This document shows, in pieces, positions 1-5,831 of a stretch of 21,909 bases of DNA (its first letter is position 1; each line of letters starts with the position of its first letter). The position numbers were made by a program, and so were the translations under genes. The notes beneath the pieces are model-generated. The model worked only from the letters and a program-made list of their open reading frames with translations. It was not told the origin of the DNA and searched no databases. This stretch comes from an uncultured Clostridia bacterium (lineage in GTDB: Bacteria > Bacillota > Clostridia > TANB77 > CAG-508), in contig CAKPKF010000022.1 in assembly GCA_934167175.1 (NCBI GenBank), positions 1 to 21,909 of the forward strand, in the 5' to 3' direction.

Positions 1-73
1 TTACTAACAGTTCGCCACTATCAGGTACTGTAAGGAACTTTCACCCTCAAGTTGTTGCCCATGCTGGGCACAC
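1..73 (-). mobile_element. group II intron 5' end (class C type), partial
   Basis: Read on the minus strand from 73 downward, the sequence begins GTGTGCCCAGCATGGGC and continues with GAGGGTGAAAGTTCC. This is the conserved start of domain I in bacterial class C group II introns (GUGYGCCC..GCAUGGGU, then AGGGUGARAGUCCC). The intron runs off the left edge, so its reverse transcriptase/maturase and 3' end are not visible. Its first base lies 10 nt behind a perfect terminator stem, which is the known target preference of class C introns. A non-functional 5' remnant cannot be excluded. Confidence 0.8.
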
Positions 74-83
74 TAAATTTTAA

Positions 84-108
84 AGTCACCAGTAAAAAAC
101 TGGTGACT
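84..108 (-). terminator. intrinsic terminator of the 137-1006 gene; intron target
   Basis: A perfect 10-bp stem (AGTCACCAGT / ACTGGTGACT) with a 5-nt loop lies just behind the stop codon of the coiled-coil gene. On the minus strand it is followed by TTAAAATTTA and then directly by the intron start at 73. The T-tract is interrupted, possibly because the intron insertion displaced the original tail. Confidence 0.75.
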
Positions 109-136
109 CTATTTTTGATAATACTATTGCACTTCT

Positions 137-1006
137 TTATAATTCAAGTTCACTCATCCAATCTTCAATTTTAAAAATTCTTTCTGTTAACTTACTAATT
201 TGTGGACCTAATTCATTTTTTAATTTTTCAACTTCCACTGACCAATAACCAGCTGTTATTTCCTCTTTAATATCTGTAAATTCTTTTTCAGTTTTCAAGA
301 TTTTTTCATAATCTGGTTTTTCTTCTGATTTCAAACTAATTAATTCAGTTTCAATTTCATATTGCTCACATTTTAATTCTTCTATTTCTTCGGATATCTC
401 TTCTTTTAAATCTGTTATTTCAGATAATAATCCTTCTTTTTCTTCTATTAACTCATTTTGTAAACACTCTAATGTATAAAAAACTCTATAATCTGTAAGT
501 GATATTATTATGTCTGATTTAAAATTATCCATTTTTTCTAAGATTATTTGTTTCTCTGCAATTTTATAAAACTGGTTTAATAGTTCATTCGAATTTGATA
601 TTTCATCATAGCTTTTTCCTATATTGTTAGCGTAGTCTACTAATAATTTTATTAGCACCTTTTCCACTTGCATTTCTGTTATATCAACTAGATTAATTTC
701 ATTTTTTATTTCTATTCCGTAATCAGCTGATTCTAATAAATTTTGTTCATAATTTGAAAAAGTGTAAGTATTTAGTTTTTCAGCTACTTTCTTATCAATT
801 GTTTTATCAAATTCTTCTTTTTTTCCATTAAGTATAACTTCTGTTATCCTTTTAACTAGATTTGATTTACAATTTTCATTAGTTCTAACTACTTCAAGTA
901 ATTCTTGGATTTGTTTTTTTTGAGTATTTTGTGCTACGTTTAATATCCCTTCTTGTTTTTCTGAACTTTTTTCTAAAAAAGTTCCATTTAATTTAGTATT
1001 ATTCAT
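137..1006 (-). CDS. hypothetical coiled-coil protein
   Basis: A 289-residue protein that I do not recognise. It has no signal peptide or membrane segment, so it is probably cytoplasmic. It is rich in Glu, Lys, Ile and Leu. The C-terminal third (about residues 185-285) shows heptad-like runs such as EEISEEIEELK and looks like a long coiled coil, and the N-terminus is polar and low in complexity. The ATG is supported by GGAGGT seven bases upstream. It has its own promoter (1089-1117), which is strikingly similar to the promoter of the hypothetical gene at 1976-2389, and its own terminator (84-108), so it is probably a single-gene transcript. No function is claimed. Confidence 0.75.
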   Translation of the reverse strand: MNNTKLNGTFLEKSSEKQEGILNVAQNTQKKQIQELLEVVRTNENCKSNLVKRITEVILNGKKEEFDKTIDKKVAEKLNTYTFSNYEQNLLESADYGIEIKNEINLVDITEMQVEKVLIKLLVDYANNIGKSYDEISNSNELLNQFYKIAEKQIILEKMDNFKSDIIISLTDYRVFYTLECLQNELIEEKEGLLSEITDLKEEISEEIEELKCEQYEIETELISLKSEEKPDYEKILKTEKEFTDIKEEITAGYWSVEVEKLKNELGPQISKLTERIFKIEDWMSELEL

Positions 1007-1088
1007 TTTTTTACCTCCAAAAAATATTTTTTATTTTTGTACTATTGTCTTCTTGTAAACACGAGGTTACATACTAATGTACTAGTAT

Positions 1089-1117
1089 ATTTTACTATAT
1101 TTACATAATATTGTCAA
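1089..1117 (-). promoter_or_regulatory. promoter of the coiled-coil gene
   Basis: On the minus strand a TTGACA -35 box (1112-1117) and a TAAAAT -10 box (1089-1094) are separated by exactly 17 bp. The spacer contains TTATGTAAATAT (1097-1108), which is also present in the promoters at 1133-1161 and 2472-2500. This promoter is back to back with the riboswitch promoter; the two -35 boxes are 15 bp apart. Confidence 0.8.
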
Positions 1118-1132
1118 CAAAGGTAATATTAG

Positions 1133-1161
1133 TTGATTTTTTTATGTAAATATGATATAAT
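1133..1161 (+). promoter_or_regulatory. promoter of the riboswitch-controlled gene
   Basis: The -35 box is TTGATT (1133-1138), followed by a 17-bp spacer and a perfect TATAAT -10 box (1156-1161). Transcription should start near 1168, just ahead of the riboswitch. The spacer carries the shared core TTATGTAAATAT (1142-1153). Confidence 0.8.
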
Positions 1162-1174
1162 ATACTTAGTAAAT

Positions 1175-1256
1175 GGTAAACTAAGTGAAAGCTTAGGGCA
1201 CAAAGCTATGGGTCTAAAAGTAGATATTTTTTTCTACTCATGATTGCCAGGTTGCC
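1175..1256 (+). promoter_or_regulatory. c-di-GMP-I (GEMM-I) riboswitch
   Basis: The leader has the elements of the c-di-GMP-I aptamer in order. P1 is GGTAAACT (1175) paired with AGGTTGCC (ending 1256). A second stem is closed by a GAAA tetraloop (CTAAGT-GAAA-GCTTAG). The conserved GGGCACAAAGCTATGGGTCTAA stretch begins at 1196. A third stem is GTAGA/TCTAC, followed by GATTGCCAGGTTGCC. A run of seven T follows P1 almost directly, and then comes the ribosome binding site of the secreted hydrolase. There is no separate terminator stem, so P1 plus the T-run, or weak pairing of GCCT with the AGGT of the ribosome binding site, may be the switch. Whether it is ON or OFF cannot be decided here. Confidence 0.88.
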
Positions 1257-1280
1257 TATTTTTTTGAGAAGGTGGTTATT

Positions 1281-1919
1281 ATGTTTAAAACTTCTTTTAA
1301 AAATATGATTGCATCCTTACTTTTAATGATTACCATATTTAATTGTACTCTAATAATTTTTACTTCTGAAGTTAATGCATCTTCTGCTCAATTCTATAAT
1401 ATAGCCAAAAATGTCCATGCTAATTTTAGAAAAGGAAATTTCACATATGACTCAGGTGTGTTAAAACAAATTACTAAATCTCCTTATAAAACAAATAATT
1501 GTAAAATTACAGATTGTAGTCATTTTGTATCTGTAGCATTATATAAATATTTTCCTTCAAGTAAAAGGTTATATATGAGACAAAATACTAGATTAAAAGA
1601 ATACCAGTTAACTAGCAAGGATTTTTATAATATAGGATACTATAAAATTTTCCTTAAACGTAGATATTACGGCGATTTTTCTAAAGCAACTATTAAAAAA
1701 TTATCAAATTATTTTACTTCAATTTATGTTTCAAAAAATAATTTACGAAAAGGTGACATTTTGGTTTACACAGATCATGTCGAAATTTTTTCTTACATGA
1801 AAAACGGAAAAATGTATGTTTTAAATTGTGGGTCTAATTCAGCTATAAAAGCTGCAGGAGACATTTCTAAATCAACTCACTCAGTAAAACAAATAAAATA
1901 TATCTTAAGAGTACATTAA
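1281..1919 (+). CDS. secreted NlpC/P60-like cysteine hydrolase under c-di-GMP riboswitch control
   Basis: A 212-residue protein. Residues 1-33 form a signal peptide (basic start, hydrophobic core, ending VNA before SS), so it is probably exported to the cell wall. The remainder resembles an NlpC/P60 or CHAP-type papain-like hydrolase. The likely catalytic Cys79 is in the motif DCSHFVS, the likely His166 is in KGDILVYTDHVEIF, and a polar NCGSNS follows. The family usually cuts peptide bonds in cell-wall peptidoglycan, but the substrate here is unknown. I chose the ATG at 1281 because the in-frame GTG at 1272 lies inside the ribosome binding site GAAGGTGG. The riboswitch leader implies control by the second messenger that governs motility and biofilm. 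A strong terminator follows the stop codon. Confidence 0.8.
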   Translation: MFKTSFKNMIASLLLMITIFNCTLIIFTSEVNASSAQFYNIAKNVHANFRKGNFTYDSGVLKQITKSPYKTNNCKITDCSHFVSVALYKYFPSSKRLYMRQNTRLKEYQLTSKDFYNIGYYKIFLKRRYYGDFSKATIKKLSNYFTSIYVSKNNLRKGDILVYTDHVEIFSYMKNGKMYVLNCGSNSAIKAAGDISKSTHSVKQIKYILRVH

Positions 1920-1962
1920 CAAAAAATTCCTTGCTAGCATAGCTAGCAAGGAATTTTTTGTT
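1918..1962. terminator. bidirectional terminator between convergent genes
   Basis: A 12-bp perfect stem (TTCCTTGCTAGC, loop ATA) is flanked by A6 on the left and T6 on the right, so it can stop transcription in both directions between the secreted hydrolase and the converging hypothetical gene. Confidence 0.92.
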
Positions 1963-1975
1963 ACGATTTTTTATT

Positions 1976-2389
1976 TTATAATTTTAGCATTTTACTCATA
2001 CCTAATTCAAATAATTCAGTAATATTAATCTTTTTTATTAGCAAATTATTTTCATTGTCTTTTTTTAATATGAATAAAGATAACTCATTATGCTCTCCTA
2101 GATTTTTAGCATCAATAAATATTGGAACTGATTTTACTTCCATAAAAGCAAAAATTTTATCATCACTCTTAGGTAAAGTTTGCCAGTTTTTTTCATAGCT
2201 ATCTTTTTTTGTTTCTTCTATAAAATCCATATCCTTTGCATTAAATGCATAACCTATTTCGTTATTTATAGAACAAGCTACTATCTCATTATCATACACT
2301 ACAGAAACAGGATAAGGATTATTGAATTTTATTACATTCTCTTCATCGATTGGTACTTGTAATAACTTTGATAAAAAATCATTTTTCAT
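1976..2389 (-). CDS. hypothetical protein, 137 aa
   Basis: I do not recognise this protein. It has no signal peptide or membrane helix. The middle has alternating hydrophobic residues suggestive of a beta-rich domain (KIFAFMEVKSVPIFIDAKN, LSLFILKK), and it ends in a short helix (ITELFELGMSKMLKL). The ATG is preceded by TAGGAGG at good spacing. It has a strong promoter of its own (2472-2500) and ends at the bidirectional terminator, so it is probably transcribed alone. The shared promoter core with the coiled-coil and riboswitch genes suggests common control, but this is inference. Confidence 0.7.
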   Translation of the reverse strand: MKNDFLSKLLQVPIDEENVIKFNNPYPVSVVYDNEIVACSINNEIGYAFNAKDMDFIEETKKDSYEKNWQTLPKSDDKIFAFMEVKSVPIFIDAKNLGEHNELSLFILKKDNENNLLIKKINITELFELGMSKMLKL

Positions 2390-2471
2390 TTGATATGCCT
2401 CCTAAAATTATTTAAATTATATTGTCTAATCCTTTTAAGTAAGGCATCTACTAGATATTTATGATATTTAT

Positions 2472-2500
2472 ATTTTATCATATTTACATAACATTGTCAA
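2472..2500 (-). promoter_or_regulatory. promoter of the 137-aa hypothetical gene
   Basis: The -35 box is TTGACA (2495-2500) and the -10 box is TAAAAT (2472-2477), 17 bp apart. The spacer contains TTATGTAAATAT (2480-2491), identical to the cores in the promoters at 1089-1117 and 1133-1161. The -35 box overlaps the foot of the palindrome at 2497-2531. Confidence 0.8.
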
Positions 2501-2531
2501 AGCAAATAGTATATTATACTATTTGCTTTGA
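2497..2531 (-). terminator. 17-bp perfect palindrome behind metG, likely terminator
   Basis: The arms 2497-2513 and 2515-2531 are perfectly complementary around one central base. The element begins 10 bases after the metG stop codon. No clear T-tract follows on the minus strand (CAATGTTATG), so its strength as an intrinsic terminator is uncertain. Its foot contains part of the -35 box of the next gene. Confidence 0.6.
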
Positions 2532-2540
2532 TTTCATATT

Positions 2541-4130
2541 CTATTTTAGTGTTGCACCTTTCATTCCCTCTCTCATATACTCTACTTCTTCATTGATGTC
2601 TAGTCTCATGAATAGTGGTTCACCCTTTTCTATTACTTTTGTATTTTGTGGTATATTATCATACTTTTTCATACTATCCCACATTTTTAACTCAGGCACA
2701 TTTATTCCAATTTGTTTAAATATTTTTTCTGCTGTATCTGGCATAAATGGACTTATCATTATTGCTATTCTTCTTAGGTTTTCTATCAAGTGATACATTA
2801 CAGATTGTAATTTTTCTGTTTCGTTTTCTTTTTCTAGTACCCAAGGTGATGTCTCATCTATATATTTATTTGTTCTTGAAATTCTATTCCAAATATGTGC
2901 TAGTGCTGTACTAAATTGCATATTGTCCATACTCTCTTCTATGTCTTGTATTTCTAGCATTTCTTTTTCTAGTTCTTCATCTACATCGTTCTTGATTCCA
3001 TTATATTCTGGAACTACTCCATCAAAATATTTGTTTACCATTGATACTGTTCTATTTAGTAAATTTCCTAAGTCATTGCATAGATCGAAATTAAATCTTT
3101 CCACAAAGTTTTCAGGAGCAAATACTCCATCTTGACCAAATGGAATTTCTCTTAATAAGAAATATCTTGTAGCATCTACACCATATCTATCTATTAATAG
3201 TTCTGGATATATTACATTTCCTTTTGATTTAGACATTTTCCCATCTTTCATCATTATAAATCCATGCGCAAATACTTTTTTTGGTAATGGTAAGCCTAAT
3301 GCCATTAAGAATATAGGCCAATATATTGTATGAAATCTTATTATATCTTTACCTACTACATGTACATCTGCTGGCCAATATTTTTTAAACAATGTGTCAT
3401 CATCTGATAAATATCCTAAAGCTGTTATATAGTTAGTTAAAGCATCTAACCAAACATATACAACATGTTTTGGATCTTTCTTTACTTTAATTCCCCAATC
3501 AAATGTTGTACGACTAACACATAGATCTTCTAATCCTGGTTTTATGAAATTGTTTATCATTTCATTTTTTCTTGATTCTGGCTCTATAAATCCTGGATTT
3601 TCATCGTAATATTTAAGTAATCTATCTGCATATTTTTTCATATTAAAGAAATATGCTTCTTCTTCCATTTTTATTACATCTCTACCACAATCTGGACATT
3701 TTCCATTTACTAATTGTGTTTCTGTAAAATATGTTTCACAAGGCATGCAATAAAGTCCTTCGTATTTTCCTTTGTAAATATCTCCTGTCTCCATAAATTT
3801 ATCGAATATTTTTTCTACTACTTTGGTATGTCTTTCTTCTGTAGTTCTGATGAAATCATCATTTTGTATGTTTAATTTTTTCCATAATTTTTTTGCATAT
3901 TCAGCTATTTCATCAACATGCTCTTGAGGCGATTTTCCTAAACCTTTAGCTACTGTTTCCACCTTTTGACCATGTTCATCTAGTCCTGTAAGCATTCGTG
4001 TATCATAACCTCTTATTTTTTTATATCTTGCCATTGTGTCTGTAGCTATTGTTGTGTATGCTGTACCAATATGAAATCTACCACTTGGATAGTATATTGG
4101 TGTTGTTATATAGAATGTCTTTTTTTCCAT
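2541..4130 (-). CDS. metG: methionyl-tRNA synthetase, short form
   Basis: Charges tRNA-Met with methionine in the cytoplasm, at the cost of ATP. The class I signatures are present: HIGT (residues 20-23, the HIGH motif) and KMSKS (298-302). A zinc knuckle with four Cys (128, 131, 145, 148) lies in the connective domain. The anticodon-binding helical domain follows (about 350-515). At 529 residues the protein lacks the C-terminal EMAP-II-like tRNA-binding domain found in the roughly 650-residue enzymes of many Firmicutes; it stops at the point where the linker to that domain would begin. AGGAGGAG supports the ATG. It lies downstream of pyk, separated by a terminator-like hairpin. No T-box leader is visible in the 108-bp gap. 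Confidence 0.96.
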   Translation of the reverse strand: MEKKTFYITTPIYYPSGRFHIGTAYTTIATDTMARYKKIRGYDTRMLTGLDEHGQKVETVAKGLGKSPQEHVDEIAEYAKKLWKKLNIQNDDFIRTTEERHTKVVEKIFDKFMETGDIYKGKYEGLYCMPCETYFTETQLVNGKCPDCGRDVIKMEEEAYFFNMKKYADRLLKYYDENPGFIEPESRKNEMINNFIKPGLEDLCVSRTTFDWGIKVKKDPKHVVYVWLDALTNYITALGYLSDDDTLFKKYWPADVHVVGKDIIRFHTIYWPIFLMALGLPLPKKVFAHGFIMMKDGKMSKSKGNVIYPELLIDRYGVDATRYFLLREIPFGQDGVFAPENFVERFNFDLCNDLGNLLNRTVSMVNKYFDGVVPEYNGIKNDVDEELEKEMLEIQDIEESMDNMQFSTALAHIWNRISRTNKYIDETSPWVLEKENETEKLQSVMYHLIENLRRIAIMISPFMPDTAEKIFKQIGINVPELKMWDSMKKYDNIPQNTKVIEKGEPLFMRLDINEEVEYMREGMKGATLK

Positions 4131-4164
4131 ATAAATCTCCTCCTTTTCTTTTTTTATTATTATA

Positions 4165-4220
4165 TTAAAAAGCGCAACTTTATTACTCTAACTAGTATTG
4201 TAATAAAGTATACGCCTTAA
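4165..4220 (-). terminator. terminator between pyk and metG
   Basis: On the minus strand the arms ACTTTATTAC and GTAATAAAGT pair perfectly. Below a small internal loop, a GCG/CGC clamp plus A-T pairs extend the stem into a TTTTT tail. It ends pyk transcription. As only a weak promoter can be seen between it and metG (a TATAAT behind the tail without a good -35), metG may depend partly on read-through. Confidence 0.7.
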
Positions 4221-4238
4221 ATTCATATATAATTTAAT

Positions 4239-5681
4239 TTATACTTTTATAACTCCACCAATTACTTTATTTTCTTCTTTTTGGTTTGGTAGAATTTTTG
4301 CTCCTCCTGCTATAACTAAAGTATCTCCTTCTTCAAGAACTTTATATTCATCTTTTAATTTTTCTATTCCTTTTTCTATAGTTTTATCTATATTTTCAGC
4401 ATCTTCTACTAATACTGGGAATACATTCCATGCTACACTTAATTGGTTATATGTTTTCTTAGAATCTGTTATTGCAAATACTGGGCAACCAGTACCTAAT
4501 CCTGCTAGTATTCTTCCTGTATCTCCTGATTGTGTATAAGCAACAATAGCATCTGCACCTATATTTTTAGCTGTAACAGCCGCTGAATATGATGTAACAA
4601 ATTTCATATCTTTACCTTTAACTTCTATATTTTTTTGAGTGAATCTCTTCCAGTAATTTACTGTTTCTTCTATTGTCTTTGATATTTTAACCATTGTTTC
4701 AACACATTTTAATGGATATTTACCCATTGCACATTCTCCTGATAGCATTATTGCACCTGTTCTATCATATACAGCATTTGCAACATCACTAGCTTCTGCT
4801 CTTGTTGGTAATGGGTTGTGTGTCATTGATTCAAGCATTTGTGTTGCTGTTATAACTGGTTTTCCTACTTCATTACATCTTTTTATAAAGTGTTTTTGAA
4901 CTATTGGAACTTGCTCAAATGGAACTTCTACAGCCATATCTCCACGAGCTACCATTATACCGTCACATGTTTCTAATATTTCTTCAAAATTGTCAATTCC
5001 TTCTTGGTTTTCTATTTTACAGATTATTTTTACTTCTTGTCCGCCATTGTCATCTAGTACTTTACGTACATCTAATACATCTTGTTTATTTCTTACAAAT
5101 GATGCAGCTACATAATCAAATCCTACTCTTGCAGCATCTTTTAAATCTTGGATATCTTTTTCTTTTAAACTTGGTAATTTAAGTGGTATTCCTGGTACGT
5201 TTATACTTTTTCTACTTCCTAATTTTCCTGATGCAGTAACTTTACAATAAATATCTTTATCTTTTATTTCTTGTACTTCTACTTCTATTGCACCATCATC
5301 TATAAGGATTTTTGTACCTGGTTTTACATCTTGATATAAATTTTTATAACTTACTGATGTTTTTGTTGCATCTCCTATTATATCTTCATTTACTAATACA
5401 AATGAAGCACCTTCTTCTAATAATACTTTTTCATCACCAGTTTCTATTTTTCCTGTTCTAACTTCTGGACCTTGCATATCTAACATTAATGCTACTGGCA
5501 TTTTTAATCTTTCTCTTATTTCTAAAAAGTCAGCAATTTTTTCTGCTTGCTCTGGATAACTACCATGAGAAAAGTTTATTCTAGCTACATTCATTCCTGT
5601 TTTTATAAGCTCTTCTAATTTTTTTTCACTTGCTGGACCTATTGTACATACAATATTTGTTTTTCTTAAATTAACTCTCAC
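4239..5681 (-). CDS. pyk: pyruvate kinase
   Basis: Converts phosphoenolpyruvate and ADP to pyruvate and ATP, the last step of glycolysis, in the cytoplasm. Visible signatures are the N-terminal barrel start (TNIVCTIGPASE), LDMQGPEVRTG (residues 67-77), the catalytic-Lys region KIICKIENQEG (Lys222), MVARGD (243-248) and ATQMLESM with the PTRAE stretch (279-296). The 480 residues match the normal length without an extra C-terminal PEP-utiliser domain. The usual DGTDA and SGETA read DRTGA and SGECA here, a modest departure from consensus. Translation starts at a GTG (5679-5681) behind AGAAGGA. It has its own promoter and terminator. Confidence 0.96.
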   Translation of the reverse strand: MRVNLRKTNIVCTIGPASEKKLEELIKTGMNVARINFSHGSYPEQAEKIADFLEIRERLKMPVALMLDMQGPEVRTGKIETGDEKVLLEEGASFVLVNEDIIGDATKTSVSYKNLYQDVKPGTKILIDDGAIEVEVQEIKDKDIYCKVTASGKLGSRKSINVPGIPLKLPSLKEKDIQDLKDAARVGFDYVAASFVRNKQDVLDVRKVLDDNGGQEVKIICKIENQEGIDNFEEILETCDGIMVARGDMAVEVPFEQVPIVQKHFIKRCNEVGKPVITATQMLESMTHNPLPTRAEASDVANAVYDRTGAIMLSGECAMGKYPLKCVETMVKISKTIEETVNYWKRFTQKNIEVKGKDMKFVTSYSAAVTAKNIGADAIVAYTQSGDTGRILAGLGTGCPVFAITDSKKTYNQLSVAWNVFPVLVEDAENIDKTIEKGIEKLKDEYKVLEEGDTLVIAGGAKILPNQKEENKVIGGVIKV

Positions 5682-5718
5682 GTTTGATTCCTTCTTTCTT
5701 CAAAAAATTTACCTAATT

Positions 5719-5748
5719 AGTATAACACAAAATTACCATTATATTCAA
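5719..5748 (-). promoter_or_regulatory. promoter of pyk
   Basis: On the minus strand the -35 box is TTGAAT (5743-5748) and the -10 box is TATACT (5719-5724), with an 18-bp spacer. It lies between the glgP terminator and the pyk start. Confidence 0.65.
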
Positions 5749-5761
5749 GGGTACTTTTAAA

Positions 5762-5799
5762 AAAAAGAGTAAAATATTGTTTAATATTTTACTCTTTTT
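5762..5799. terminator. terminator behind glgP
   Basis: A 17-bp perfect inverted repeat (AAAAAGAGTAAAATATT and its complement) with a 4-nt loop lies 32 bases behind the glgP stop. The stem ends in A/T tracts on both sides, and the minus strand continues in T, so it is a good intrinsic terminator. Confidence 0.85.
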
Positions 5800-5831
5800 A
5801 TCAAATTTACTTATATATTGTCAAAATCTCG

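Noticed and set aside
2461..2793. Plus-strand frame opposite the 3' end of metG
   Set aside because: It overlaps the clear metG coding region in antisense, has no ribosome binding site and shows no domain.
4131..4238. T-box leader upstream of metG
   Set aside because: The gap is only 108 bases, is largely a terminator hairpin, and shows no T-box sequence or specifier loop.
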